This document shows positions 1-10,408 of a DNA stretch of 64,000 bases, piece by piece. Under the pieces are notes generated by a model. The model saw only the letters and a program-made list of their open reading frames with translations. It did not search any database and was not told where the DNA came from. How positions within the stretch are numbered: position 1 is the first letter of the stretch; every line of letters starts with the position of its first letter. Source of the DNA: Kumtagia sp963829135 (GTDB lineage Bacteria; Pseudomonadota; Alphaproteobacteria; Rhizobiales; Rhizobiaceae); contig CAWHHO010000005.1 in the NCBI GenBank assembly GCA_963829135.1, positions 558,001 to 622,000 of the forward strand, given 5' to 3'. The translations under genes were made by a program, and so were the position numbers.

Positions 1-364
1 CCCGACAACGCTGGTCGAGCTCGACACCTGGTTGAAGACGCTAGGCGATGACGGCAAGGACATCCGCGCCTACTTTATATCGATCGATCCGGAGCGCGAC
101 ACGCCGGATATCATGGACCGCTATGTCAGCAACGTGTCGAGCCGCATCACCGGAATTACCGGTGATCCAACAAGGGTCGCCGAGATGGCCAAGGCTTTCA
201 AGATCTACGCCAAGAAGGTGCCGTCGGACGATGGCGACTACACGATGGATCACACTGCTTCCATCCTGCTGCTCGACAGCAATGGCAGCTTCGCAGGCAC
301 GATTGCCTATGGCGAGAACCCGGATGCGGCTATCGAAAAACTGAAGCGTCTGGCCAAGAGCTGA
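1..364 (+). CDS. SCO1/SenC family copper chaperone, 5' truncated
   Basis: Only the last 120 or so codons are in the window; the frame is open from base 2. The residues PTTLVELDTWL match the stretch just after the first cysteine of the CPxxL copper site in SCO1/SenC proteins. They are followed by the thioredoxin-fold stretch FISIDPERDTPD and the conserved histidine in MDHTASILLLD. SCO proteins deliver copper to the CuA site of cytochrome c oxidase on the periplasmic side of the inner membrane. The cysteine pair and the N-terminal membrane anchor lie outside the window. prmA starts 7 bp downstream. The family call is firm; the copper role is family knowledge. Confidence 0.88.
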   Translation, partial: PTTLVELDTWLKTLGDDGKDIRAYFISIDPERDTPDIMDRYVSNVSSRITGITGDPTRVAEMAKAFKIYAKKVPSDDGDYTMDHTASILLLDSNGSFAGTIAYGENPDAAIEKLKRLAKS

Positions 365-371
365 TCGGTTC

Positions 372-1244
372 ATGGTGCAGACCCGACTATATTTCACGGT
401 GCGCAAGGACGTTGCGGACCGATTGTTCACCTCGCTCGAAGCAGAGTTCGAGGAAGACGGCTGGCCGATCGCTTTGATCGAGCTGGACGAGACGGAACTC
501 CTCCAGGAAATATCGATCTACGTCGACGGCAATACCGCTGGCGTGGAGGGCCGCCTCACCACCATCCTGCGCAAGCATGACCTCCCCGATACGCTCTCCC
601 ATGAGGAGTTGCCGGACGTCGACTGGGTGTCGCGATCTCTGGAGGGGTTGAAGCCTGTTCGCGCCGCGCGCTTTTTTGTCCATGGCTCGCATGACCGGCA
701 CCGAGTACAGATCGGCGATCTCGCCATCGAAATCGAGGCAGGCATGGCGTTCGGCACCGGCCATCATGGCACTACGGCCGGGTGTCTCCAAATCATCGAT
801 TCGGTCGTTCGCCGCGAACGGCCGCGCAACGCGCTCGATCTTGGCACAGGCAGCGCGGTCCTGGCGATTGGCCTCGCAAAGCTCGCCCGCATCCCGATTC
901 TCGCCACCGACATCGATCCTGTGGCAACCAAAGTCGCCTCGGAGAACGTGCGTCTCAACGGCGTCTCCGCTTATGTGCGCACCGAAACCGCGACCGGCTT
1001 TCATCATCCGGCGCTGAAACTCGGCGCGCCCTTTGATCTGATCGTCGCCAACATTCTGGCTAAGCCGCTGATGCAGCTCGCCCCGCAAATGGCCGGCCAC
1101 TTGATGCCTGGGGGTTCGCTCATCCTTTCCGGTATCCTCGACCGCCAGCGCGATGCGGTCGTCGCCGCCTATGTCGCCCAGCGGTTCCGGCACGTGCGCA
1201 CCTTGCACCGCGAGGGCTGGGTGACCTTGCATCTGAAGCGCTGA
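372..1244 (+). CDS. prmA: Ribosomal protein L11 methyltransferase
   Basis: A 290-residue protein, the usual PrmA length. PrmA trimethylates L11 using S-adenosylmethionine. The N-terminal part is the L11-recognition region. The methyltransferase domain shows MAFGTGHHGTT at about residues 125-135 and SAM motif I (LDLGTGSAVLAIGLAK) at about 155-170, followed by IVANILAKPL, the PrmA form of the catalytic-loop motif. The ATG at 372 lies 7 bp after the SCO stop with no clear ribosome-binding site, so translation may depend on the upstream gene. PrmA is normally cytoplasmic and dispensable. Confidence 0.95.
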   Translation: MVQTRLYFTVRKDVADRLFTSLEAEFEEDGWPIALIELDETELLQEISIYVDGNTAGVEGRLTTILRKHDLPDTLSHEELPDVDWVSRSLEGLKPVRAARFFVHGSHDRHRVQIGDLAIEIEAGMAFGTGHHGTTAGCLQIIDSVVRRERPRNALDLGTGSAVLAIGLAKLARIPILATDIDPVATKVASENVRLNGVSAYVRTETATGFHHPALKLGAPFDLIVANILAKPLMQLAPQMAGHLMPGGSLILSGILDRQRDAVVAAYVAQRFRHVRTLHREGWVTLHLKR

Positions 1245-1311
1245 CGGCTTCGCGTTGCCTTGAAACCGGGCAAGCGATACGGTCGCCAAAATTCAAGGGA
1301 AACAGCAGATC

Positions 1312-3156
1312 ATGTTCCAGACTTTTGACGAGGTGAGCGACCCGACGCTCGGCGCGGGCCGTATCAGGCAGTTGCGCGAGTGGCTGGCCGCCAGAAACCT
1401 CGACGGCTTTATCGTGCCGCGCTCGGACGAGCATCAGGGGGAATATGTTGCCGAGCGCTCAGAGCGGCTGAAATGGCTGACCGGATTTACCGGCTCAGCC
1501 GGCGTCGTTCTGGTTCTGGCGAGCCGTGCGGTACTGTTCGTCGATGGCCGTTACACGTTGCAGGCGCGCCAGCAGGCTGATCCGGCGGTTTTCAGTTTCG
1601 ACAGCCTTGTCACCAACCCGCCTCCCGAATGGCTGAAGGAGAATGTCGGCAAGGGTTTTCGCCTTGGTTTCGACCCGTGGCTACACACGATCAGCGAGGT
1701 CGAGGCCCTAAGCGCCGCGCTTGCGGAGAACGAGGCTGAACTCGTCGCCGTCGACAACAACCCGATCGACGAATTGTGGGCAGGTCGGCCGGAAGCGCCA
1801 TTGCAGCCTGTAGAAATTCACCCGATCGAATTTGCCGGAGAGCTTGCCAAGCATAAGCTGGAGCGTTTGGCTGCCGACATCGCCCGGCAGGGCGCGACGC
1901 ATGCGGTACTGACCGATCCGTCTTCCATCGCCTGGGCTTTCAACATCCGTGGCCGCGACGTGCCGCATACGCCGCTGACGCTGGCCTTCGCCATCCTCGG
2001 CGCCGATGGCAAGCACACGATGTTCATCGACAAGCGTAAGCTGCCGATTACGCCGGAGGCCTACCTCACCCAGCTTTGCGACCTGCATCCGCCATCGGCG
2101 CTCGAGCCGGACCTGGTCGCCTTGGCGCGAACCGGCGCTCGCATTGCGCTTGATCCGGCGCTTGCGGCGGAAAAGCTGCGGCTGCTGGTCGCCGAAAACG
2201 GCGGCAAGGTCATCAAGGCCCAGGACCCGGCGCGCATCCCCCGCGCAACCAAGAACGACGCCGAGATTGCAGGTACACGCGCTGCGCACCGCCGCGACGG
2301 CGCTGCGGTTACAAAAATGCTCGCCTGGCTGGACCGGCAGGAGCCGGGCACGGTCGATGAGATTACGGCAGTGGAAAGACTGGAAGCGTTCCGTTCGGCA
2401 ATCGGCGAGGAAACGCAGATGCCTCTGCGCGACGTCGCCTTCTCGACCATCTCCGGAGCGGGCTCCAATGGAGCGATCATGCACTACCGCGTTTCTCGTG
2501 CCACCAACCGCGTGCTCGGCAATGGCGAGTTGTTCCTGATCGATTCCGGCGGGCAGTACCAGGACGGCACGACCGACATCACACGCACGGTACCCGTGGG
2601 TACTCCGACCGACGAGATGCGCAAGCACTACACGCTGGTTCTGAAGGGCATGATCCGCATTTCGATGCTGCGCTTCCCGGCGGGTACGCGCGGGTGCGAT
2701 ATCGACGCGGTAGCCCGCACATCGCTGTGGCAATACGGGCTCGATTTTGCCCACGGCACCGGCCACGGCGTCGGCTCGTATCTCTCGGTTCATGAAGGCC
2801 CGCAGCGCATCGCAAAGACGGGTGTCCAGAAGCTGCTTAGCGGAATGATCATTTCCAACGAGCCCGGTTACTACAAGGAGGGCCACTACGGCATCCGCCT
2901 GGAGAACCTGGTTCTGGTCGCGCGCGAAGCATCCATCGAAGGCGGCGACATCGAAATGCATGCCTTCGAGACGCTGACCTTAGCGCCCTTCGACAAGCGC
3001 ATGGTGGTGACGGATCTCCTGACCAAGGACGAGTTGCATTGGCTGGACACCTATCACGCAAGGGTGCTGTCGGAGATCGGTCCAATGCTGGACGGTGAAA
3101 CGCTGGCTTGGCTGGAAGCGGCGACTGCGCCGTTTCCCCACGATCACAAAGAATGA
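1312..3156 (+). CDS. pepP: Xaa-Pro aminopeptidase P (M24B)
   Basis: A 614-residue enzyme that removes the N-terminal residue ahead of proline. This is the long, three-domain aminopeptidase P form. Two creatinase-like N-terminal domains (about 1-310) precede a pita-bread catalytic domain. Metal-ligand motifs are visible: LIDSGGQYQDGTTDITRT (two Asp ligands), GTGHGVGSYLSVHEGP (His) and NEPGYYKEG plus GIRLENL (Glu ligands). An AAGGGAAA stretch lies about 10 bp before the ATG. It follows prmA by 67 bp on the same strand. It is probably cytoplasmic, as no signal peptide is seen. Confidence 0.93.
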   Translation: MFQTFDEVSDPTLGAGRIRQLREWLAARNLDGFIVPRSDEHQGEYVAERSERLKWLTGFTGSAGVVLVLASRAVLFVDGRYTLQARQQADPAVFSFDSLVTNPPPEWLKENVGKGFRLGFDPWLHTISEVEALSAALAENEAELVAVDNNPIDELWAGRPEAPLQPVEIHPIEFAGELAKHKLERLAADIARQGATHAVLTDPSSIAWAFNIRGRDVPHTPLTLAFAILGADGKHTMFIDKRKLPITPEAYLTQLCDLHPPSALEPDLVALARTGARIALDPALAAEKLRLLVAENGGKVIKAQDPARIPRATKNDAEIAGTRAAHRRDGAAVTKMLAWLDRQEPGTVDEITAVERLEAFRSAIGEETQMPLRDVAFSTISGAGSNGAIMHYRVSRATNRVLGNGELFLIDSGGQYQDGTTDITRTVPVGTPTDEMRKHYTLVLKGMIRISMLRFPAGTRGCDIDAVARTSLWQYGLDFAHGTGHGVGSYLSVHEGPQRIAKTGVQKLLSGMIISNEPGYYKEGHYGIRLENLVLVAREASIEGGDIEMHAFETLTLAPFDKRMVVTDLLTKDELHWLDTYHARVLSEIGPMLDGETLAWLEAATAPFPHDHKE

Positions 3157-3165
3157 GACGCTAGA

Positions 3166-3465
3166 TTAGGCCACAACCTGCCGCAGCGCGATCAGCACCG
3201 CTGCTCCGGCGAGGAATGCGATCAGCATCCCGCCGTGCCGTAGCGCCAGGACGCCTGCGACGGCAAGCGCCGCAAACTCGGCCGGTCCGGCATGGATCAA
3301 CGCGGGTGCGACCAGCGTCGCAAGCACCGCCGCAGGAACCGCATCCAACGCCGCCTCGACGCGCGGATGCACTCGCTCGAAGCGCGACAGCACCAGATGG
3401 CCGCCGATCCGGGTGAGATAAGTGACGACTGCTCCGGCGATGATGATCCAGAATGTCGAGCTCAT
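3166..3465 (-). CDS. azlD: AzlD family branched-chain amino acid export subunit
   Basis: About 99 residues with three to four hydrophobic segments (MSSTFWIIIAGAVVTYLTRI at the N-terminus), the size and layout of AzlD, the small partner of AzlC in branched-chain amino acid efflux. The ATG at 3465 overlaps the azlC stop by 4 bp (ATGA), indicating coupled translation; an in-frame start further upstream would run into azlC. The gene ends 9 bp from the convergent pepP stop. The substrate is inferred from the family. Confidence 0.88.
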   Translation of the reverse strand: MSSTFWIIIAGAVVTYLTRIGGHLVLSRFERVHPRVEAALDAVPAAVLATLVAPALIHAGPAEFAALAVAGVLALRHGGMLIAFLAGAAVLIALRQVVA

Positions 3466-4175
3466 GGCACGTCTCCCCCATCGGCTCGCACATGCGGAAT
3501 GGCCGCTGCCAACGCGATCCCGGCGAACGCACCGATGGAAATATGCCAGGGCGATCCCACATAGATCGACGCCAGGATGGAAGTGATGCCGCTCGCGAGC
3601 ACAACCGGCAGCCACAGCCGCCGCTCACGAAACTCCATCACCAGGCCGAGGAAATAGATCGGCAGCAGAAAATCCAGACCAAGCGCCTGAGGATTCGGCA
3701 CGAGATTGCCGAACAGCGCCCCAATCCAGGAGCAGATTACCCAATTCAGATATACCGGTGTGCCTGCGCCCATAAACCAGGCGAAGGTGACCGGTTCGCC
3801 TCGCTCGGCGCGGCGCTCCGTTTCGCCGAATTGCGGATCGGTCAGCACGAAGAAGCCGACGATCTGGCGAAGGATCGGCCAGTGCCCGATGTGTCGGCCA
3901 ACGGCGGCAGAATAGAGGACGTGGCGAAAATTGACAGCGAAGATCGACAGAACGATCAGCCAAGGCGCAATCTTCTGGCCGAACAGTTCGATGCCGACCA
4001 TCTGGCTGGCGCCGCCATAGACTGTCGCGCTCATCAACACGGCCTCGCCGGTGCTGAATCCGTTCTTCACCGCGATGGCGCCGAACAGCATGGCAAACGG
4101 CAGCGACGAGACGACTACCGGAATGCTGAGTCGCGCACCCTCAAGGAACTCATATCGTTTTGTGCGCGCAAGCAT
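3462..4175 (-). CDS. azlC: AzlC family branched-chain amino acid permease
   Basis: A 237-residue membrane protein with several hydrophobic helices. LSIPVVVSSLPFAMLFGAIA near the N-terminus is typical of AzlC. With AzlD it forms an inner-membrane exporter of branched-chain amino acids. The pair is transcribed alone on the minus strand, with azlD overlapping the 3' end by 4 bp. There is no strong ribosome-binding site before the ATG. The 232 bp upstream (4176-4407) separate it from the divergent glyoxalase-fold gene and must hold both promoters; I see no clear motif there. Confidence 0.9.
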   Translation of the reverse strand: MLARTKRYEFLEGARLSIPVVVSSLPFAMLFGAIAVKNGFSTGEAVLMSATVYGGASQMVGIELFGQKIAPWLIVLSIFAVNFRHVLYSAAVGRHIGHWPILRQIVGFFVLTDPQFGETERRAERGEPVTFAWFMGAGTPVYLNWVICSWIGALFGNLVPNPQALGLDFLLPIYFLGLVMEFRERRLWLPVVLASGITSILASIYVGSPWHISIGAFAGIALAAAIPHVRADGGDVP

Positions 4176-4407
4176 GGCAACTGTCCAGAGTTGCGCCCGG
4201 TATCAATCCGGGACGCGAATGCATCATTCGGATGGTAAAATCGCGTCACCGAAACCGGCGCATACTGCGTTTAGGTCGGCGCGCCCAGCCTGTCATGCGA
4301 ATTCGATTGAACCGATATTCAGCTCCGTTGAGCCGCATAGCCAACCCTTGTGGTTCAGTGCCCCCAAGGCTCTGGCACGCTAAGGTGGCTGTCCGAGGAG
4401 TCCGCTC

Positions 4408-5250
4408 ATGAAAGAAATCAATCATCTCGTTCTGGCGGCGCGTGATCTGGACGCGCTGCGCGAGACGTATGGCACCCTGGGCTTTAGCCTTTGTCCGCGC
4501 GGCCAGCACCCGTTTGGTACGGGCAACACGGTAATCCAGCTGGAGCGGAACTATATTGAGTTGCTTGCGGTGACGAAGCCGGAGGACGTCATCGAGCACA
4601 CGGCCAGGGCGTTTTCGTTCTCCGCCTTCAATCGCGACTTTCTCGCCCGCCATGAGGGTTTCTCGATGATGGTTCTGGGTACTGAGAATGCCCACGCGGA
4701 TATCGATCGATGGAACGCCAAGGGCCTCCGGACCTACGAGCCGTTCGAATTTTCGCGCACTGCAAAACTGGCCAATGGCGACGAAGTGACGGTCGGCTTT
4801 TCGCTGGCCTTCGTCTCCAATCCCGCGGCACCCTGGCTAGGGACCTTCGCCTGCCAGCACTTTATGCCGGGCTACTTCGCCCAGCCTGAATATCAGCGCC
4901 ACGCCAATACGGCCGTCTCCGTCGCCGATGTCTGGATTACGGGAGATGGGGCGGAGAACCTCGGCGGCTATTTCCAAACGCTGGCGGATTCATCCGAACG
5001 GAAATTCGACGGACGCAGCGAAATTCCAACCAATGCGGGCACCATAGTCCTCGCATCACAGGAAGCTTTCATCCGCGATTTCGGCGCCCCACCACCCCAT
5101 CCCCAGGACGGACCGCATCTGGCGGGTCTGACGATCACCTGCCGCACCCTGGATTTCTTCTCGGGCCTTGGGCTCACGTCCGTTGGTGATCGCCTCGTCC
5201 TGCCACAGGAGCGCTGCTTCGGCACGACACTGGCATTTCGGAAAGCGTAG
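4408..5250 (+). CDS. VOC/glyoxalase-like domain protein
   Basis: A 280-residue protein of the glyoxalase_3 (VOC fold) type. It opens with INHLVLAARDLDALRETYGTLGF, a standard VOC start carrying a metal-ligand type histidine. A second half-module begins near residue 165 (TAVSVADVWITGDG). GAGGAG 8 bp before the ATG supports the start. Members are conserved but of unknown substrate; lyase, dioxygenase or isomerase activity is possible. It stands alone, convergent with ligA, whose stop is 88 bp away. Confidence 0.8.
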   Translation: MKEINHLVLAARDLDALRETYGTLGFSLCPRGQHPFGTGNTVIQLERNYIELLAVTKPEDVIEHTARAFSFSAFNRDFLARHEGFSMMVLGTENAHADIDRWNAKGLRTYEPFEFSRTAKLANGDEVTVGFSLAFVSNPAAPWLGTFACQHFMPGYFAQPEYQRHANTAVSVADVWITGDGAENLGGYFQTLADSSERKFDGRSEIPTNAGTIVLASQEAFIRDFGAPPPHPQDGPHLAGLTITCRTLDFFSGLGLTSVGDRLVLPQERCFGTTLAFRKA

Positions 5251-5338
5251 CGCCGCTGGTACGCTCATTTCCCTCGCCTTACGACGGGGCAGTAAGGCGC
5301 AGGCGGCCGAGAAGGCGTCGCCCCGCAAGCTCACTCCT

Positions 5339-7497
5339 TCAACCCGCCCCGACAAGCTCGAACCACGCGTTCTCATCGATAACTTCAATGCCCAGATCGG
5401 TTGCCTGGATGAGCTTGGACCCGGCCCCCGGCCCGGCGACGACCAGATCGGTCTTCTTCGATACCGAGCCCGAAACTTTTGCGCCGTAGCGTTCCGCCAT
5501 TGCCTTCGCCTCGTCGCGCGACATCCGCTCCAGCGCGCCGGTGAATACCACCGTCTTGCCCGAAACCGGAGAACGGGTACCGCCAATTTTTTCCTCTTCC
5601 AGTGGGGTCACTCCGGCCGCCAGCAGATCATCGACCGCCGTGCGGTTGTGCTCCTCGGCAAAGAAGTCCACCGCCGCTTCCGCCACGACCGATCCGATAC
5701 CGCTGACGCCGACGATTTCCTGCCATTCGGCATTGCCGGGGTCGCCCCTGCCTTCGGGCATCTTGGCGGCTTCGGCAGCGTTGCGCAGTGCCTCGAAAGT
5801 ATGGAAATGCCGCGCCAACCTCTTTGCATTGGTCTCGCCGATATGACGGATGCCGAGCGCATAAAGAAAACGCGAGAAAGCGACGCGCGCGCTTGTCGTC
5901 GATGGCCGCGAAGAGCTTGCGCACCGAGGTCGTACCGAACCCATCGATATTTTCGAGCTTGGTCACCGACCCGCGCTGGCGTTCGGCCAGGGTGAAGATA
6001 TCCGCTGGTGCTCGGATCATGAGCGACGGGTTGTCGTGATTGAAGAAGAACTCGATCTGCTTTTCACCGAGCCCCTCAATGTCCAACGCGTTGCGTGACA
6101 CGAAGTGCCGGATGCGCTCGACCGCCTGCGCGGGACAGATCAGGCCCCCGGTGCAGCGCCGCACCGCCTCGCCTTCCTCGCGCACGGCATGGCTGCCGCA
6201 CGCCGGGCAAATATCCGGGAAAACGTATTCCCTAGAGTCCTCGGGACGATTTTCCGGCAGGATGTCGAGGATCTGCGGGATTACATCCCCTGCTCGCTGC
6301 ACCACGACCGTATCGCCTTCCCGGATGTCACGGCCCTCGCGGATCGGTTGGCCGCTATTGCCGATGCCCCGAATATAGTCCTCATTGTGCAGCGTCGCGT
6401 TGGTCACCACGACCCCGCCCACCGTTACGGGCTCCAGACGAGCCACCGGCGTCAGCGACCCGGTACGCCCGACCTGGATATCGATCTTGTGCAGGATCGT
6501 TGTCGCCTTCTCGGCGGGGAATTTGTGCGCGGTCGCCCAACGCGGGCTGCGGGAGCGGAAGCCCAGCCGGTCCTGCAGGTCCAGCCGGTCGACCTTGTAG
6601 ACGACGCCGTCGATATCATAGGGCAGCGCCGCGCGCTGGGCCTCGATCGACCGGTACTGCGCCAGCATATCGCCCATTGACGTGCAGCGAACCATCAAGT
6701 CGTTGACGGCAAAGCCCCAATCCTCGAACCGCTTCACCGCATCGTATTGCGTCTTGGCCAAAGGCTCGCTGGCCTCGCCCCAGGCATAGGCAAAGAATTT
6801 GAGTGGACGCGCCCGCGTCACCTCGGGGTTCTTCTGCCGCAAGCTGCCCGCCGCCGAATTGCGCGGATTGGCGAAAGTCTGGCCGCTCTCGGCCATGCGT
6901 TTGGTGAGTTCGAGAAAATCGTCGCGGCGCATATAGACCTCCCCGCGCACCTCGACCACGTCCGGAAACGAGCCGCGAAAGCCTCTCCGGAATCTCCTCG
7001 ATGGTGCGGATGTTGGCGGTGACGTTCTCGCCCGTCGTGCCGTCGCCGCGCGTCGCGCCGGTGACGAGCCGACCTTTCTCGTAGCGCAGCGACATCGAAA
7101 GCCCGTCAATCTTAGGCTCGGCGGTGAAGACCAGTTCGGCATCGGCCGGCAGGGCTAGGAAGCGTCGCACAGAGCCGACAAAATCCTCGACATCCGCGTC
7201 GGAGAACACGTTGTCCAGCGACAGCATCGGCTTGGCATGCGTCACCTGGCTGAACGTGCCCGACGGCGCCACACCTACGGCACGCGACGGTGAATCCTCG
7301 CGGATGAGTTCCGGGAAACGAGCCTCGATCGCCGCATTGCGCCGGCGCAGAGCATCATACTCGGCGTCCGAGATCGTTGGCTTATCCTCGCCATGATAGC
7401 GCCGGTCGTGCTCGGCAATCTCCGATGCGAGCCGCGCCAGTTCCTCGACGGCTTGCTCCTGTGTCAAGGATTCGGTCGGTGTTTCAACGGTAGACAT
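5339..7497 (-). CDS. ligA: NAD-dependent DNA ligase (two +1 frameshifts as read)
   Basis: LigA seals nicks with NAD as adenylate donor and is normally essential. All parts are present but in three reading frames. The adenylation domain has the active lysine in KIDG (residues 129-132). The OB-fold and a four-cysteine zinc finger (CPACG ... CTGGLICPAQ) follow, then HhH repeats and a C-terminal BRCT domain (KTVVFTGALERMSRDEAKAM). Frame changes occur near 6979 (one extra A in AAA; the intended reading is ERL-RGSFPDVVEVRGE) and near 5887 (an extra base in a GC-dinucleotide run). Both are one-base insertions, so I regard the gene as intact with sequence errors. It follows recN on the same strand. 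Confidence 0.93.
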
Positions 7498-7583
7498 GCA
7501 GGGTTTCCGGCGATTTGCGACGTGCCGAAGTCTTCAGCAAAATCGATCGAAAAGTAAACCGCCAGCCGTGCAGCTTACACCTC

Positions 7584-9258
7584 TCAACTGACAGCAGCAT
7601 TCTCTCGCAGCAGCCGCCCGGCAGCCGCCCTTGCCTCTTCGGTGATCGTCTCGCCGGCCAGCATGCGGGCGATTTCCTCCTGCCGCGACGGTCGGTCGAT
7701 CTCCGAAACAGTGGTTGAGACGCGGTCATTGCCGCCCGATTTGGAGATCAGGAAATGGGTTTCGGCACGCGCCGCGACTTGCGGCGCATGCGTCACGGTC
7801 AGCACCTGCACCCGCTGCGCCAAACGCGCCAGACGCTGGCCGATCGCATCGGAAACCGCGCCGCCGATGCCGGAATCGATCTCGTCAAACACCAGCGTAG
7901 GCGCGGACCCACGATCGGCCAGGGCAACCTTGAGGGCCAGCAGGAAGCGCGAGAGTTCGCCCCCGGAGGCGACCTTCATCATCGGGCCCGGTCGCGTGCC
8001 GGGATTGGTCCGAACCCAGAACTCGACTTGATCAATCCCTTGCTCTGCACGGTTTCCCGGCTCGCTCGCCAGTTCGACGATAAACGCCGCGCGCTCCAGC
8101 CGCAGCGCCGGCAACTCCGCCATCACCGCCGCTTCGAGCGCGCCCGCCGCGGTCTTGCGCAATTCCGACAGATGCGCCGCGTTTCTGTCGTATGCGTCGC
8201 GGCTGCAGACTGCCTGCGTTTCCAGCCCGCGCAGCTTTTCCTCGCCGGCGTCCAGATCGGCAAGGTCGGCCACCATGGCATCGCGCAGCTGCGCAAGGTC
8301 GTCCACCGCGACGTTGTGTTTGCGGGCGGCGGCACGCAATGCGAACAGCCGCTCTTCCGCCCGCTCCAAGCGCTGCGGATCGTATTCGGTCGCGCGCAGC
8401 GCCGCATCCACGCCGGACTGTGCCGCATCAAGCGAGATCAGCGCATCGTCCAGCGACGTCACCACGTCGTCCAGAAGGCCGGGTACGTCCGGAGCCTTGC
8501 GCTGCAGCCGCCGCAGCAGGCTCGCAAGCTGCGGCAGCGGTGAATTGGCGCCGGACAACGTGTCCTGCGCGTCCTTTATTTCGGACGCAATCTTCTCGAC
8601 CCGCATCATCGACGCCCGCATCTCGGCAAGGTCGGTCTCTTCGCCGGGTTGCGGATCGAGCTTCGACAGTTCGGTGACGGAGGAACGCAGGAAGTCCGCC
8701 TCGCGGGCGGCAGCCTCAACCTTCGCACGATGCCGCGCCAGTTCCTGTTCCGCCTCACGCCAGTTGCGCCACGCTGCGGCGGTTGCGCGCGTCTCGCCGA
8801 CATGGCCACCGAAGGAATCCAGCAAGTCGCGATGCGCGCCGGGGTCGACCAGCGCCCGCTCGTCATGCTGGCCGTGGATCTCGACCAGCGCCCGGCCGAT
8901 GTCGCGCATCAGCGTGACGCTGGACGGTTGATCGTTGACAAAGACACGCGTACGCCCGTCCGCCGTCTGCACGCGGCGCAGGATGATGTCGCCATCGTCC
9001 TCGAGCGCATTGTCGGTCAGAATGGCGCGCGCAGGGTGGTTGTGAGGCACATCGAAGACAGCGGTCACCTGCCCCTGAGCAGCGCCGTGGCGCACCAGCG
9101 AGGCGTCGCCGCGCGCGCCCAGCGCCAGCGACAAGCGCATCGAGAAGAATGGATTTGCCTGCGCCTGTCTCGCCAGTCAACACCGACAGGCCGGACGCAA
9201 AATCGATATCCAGCCGCTCAATCAGCACGATATCGCGGATCGAAAGTCTCGCTAACAT
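7584..9258 (-). CDS. recN: DNA repair protein RecN (one +1 frameshift as read)
   Basis: RecN is an SMC-like ATPase acting in double-strand break repair. The start MLARLSIRDIVLIERLDIDF and Walker A GETGAGKSILLDAL are in one frame; the rest, from SLALGARGDASLVRHG onward, is one frame over. It includes the coiled-coil middle, KVASGGELSRFLLALKVALA (signature) and LVFDEIDSGIGG (Walker B). The break lies near 9133, where GCGCTTGTCG should read GCGCTGTCG, so one base is extra. Corrected length is about 557 residues, normal for RecN. bamD lies 138 bp upstream and ligA 86 bp downstream. Confidence 0.93.
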
Positions 9259-9396
9259 CAGGTGCGTTTCGCCCTAGTGAAACTCGCGCCGGCGAGTCAG
9301 GTCAAAGGCTTTCTAGGCCGGAAGCAGCGCAGGCGGCAAGGTGTCGACCGGCAAACGGGCAAGCGGTCGGGGTTGGAGCGGTGTCGGCGGATTGCG

Positions 9397-10272
9397 CTAC
9401 GCGCCGCCGCCACCGGTGATCAGCGCACCCGCCTTCGAAATCCAGGAGCCGGAATTCTCGCGTGGCTCAAGCCCATTTGACGACAGCAGCTTGTAGGAAT
9501 CCTTGTACCACTGGCTTTCCGGATAGTTGTGGCCGAGCACCGCCGCAGCGGTCTGCGCTTCCGAGGTCAGGCCCATCGCGTAATAGGCTTCCGTCAGGCG
9601 CGCCAGCGCTTCTTCTACATGTCGGGTATTGGAATAGTTCTCAACGACGTAGCGGAAACGCTTGACGGCAGCGATATATTCGCGCCGCTCGAGATAGTAG
9701 CGGCCGGTCTGCATCTCCTTGCCGGCGAGTTGGTCGCGGGCGAAGCGGATCTTTTCCTGCGCATCGTCGACATATTCTGAATCCGGCCAGCGCTGGACCA
9801 GTTCTTCCATCGCCTCGATGGTCTTGCGCGATTCCTTCTGGTCCTGCGTCACGTCGCGGATCTGGCGGAAATAGCAAAGCCCGATGATGTATTGCGCATA
9901 AGCGGCATCGGGATTGGACGGATAGAGGGTCACGTAGCGTTTCGCCGAAGCGATCGATTCTTCATACTTGCCCTGCCGATAATTGGCGAAGGCCCCCATC
10001 ACCATCGATTTACGCGCATATTCGGAATAGGGATGCTGGCGGTCGACAGCGTCGAACTTTCGGCTCGCCTCGGTCAGGCGGCCCGCCTCAAGATTTGCCA
10101 GACCTTGATTGTACAGCACATCGGCCGGCTCGGTCTGCTCGACATAGGTCGACAGATCGACATCGTCATCGGTCGAGCATGCGGAAACCAGCAGCGGCGC
10201 ACTCAGGATGGTAACTGCGGCAAATACTTGCCTGATCCGCCGATTGTTCAAAGCAGCATGCATGAGCGACAT
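9397..10272 (-). CDS. bamD: Outer-membrane assembly lipoprotein BamD
   Basis: A 291-residue lipoprotein of the BamD/ComL family, part of the BAM complex that inserts beta-barrel proteins into the outer membrane. The signal peptide ends in a lipobox (LLVSAC), giving a lipidated cysteine at about residue 32. Five TPR-like repeats follow, including PADVLYNQGLANLEAGRLTE and SEYARKSMVMGAFANYRQGK. It lies between lpxC and recN on the same strand, a common alphaproteobacterial order. Confidence 0.95.
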   Translation of the reverse strand: MSLMHAALNNRRIRQVFAAVTILSAPLLVSACSTDDDVDLSTYVEQTEPADVLYNQGLANLEAGRLTEASRKFDAVDRQHPYSEYARKSMVMGAFANYRQGKYEESIASAKRYVTLYPSNPDAAYAQYIIGLCYFRQIRDVTQDQKESRKTIEAMEELVQRWPDSEYVDDAQEKIRFARDQLAGKEMQTGRYYLERREYIAAVKRFRYVVENYSNTRHVEEALARLTEAYYAMGLTSEAQTAAAVLGHNYPESQWYKDSYKLLSSNGLEPRENSGSWISKAGALITGGGGA

Positions 10273-10408
10273 TTTTTCCCGATTCGCCCCTCAGGCGATT
10301 AGCGAAGGCCCGCAGCCATAACCAGAACCGCGTTCAACGGCAACGCTATCCAGATGCAATCGCGCTTTTTTGTGGCGCGCTCCGATTTCGCTGTTGGAAA
10401 GATGGGCC

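Noticed and set aside
1708..2961. A 417-codon open frame on the minus strand inside pepP
   Set aside because: It is antisense to a clear M24B peptidase, has no family motif or ribosome-binding site, and arises from high G+C codon bias. The same holds for other long antisense frames inside prmA, recN, murC, oxoprolinase and ettA.
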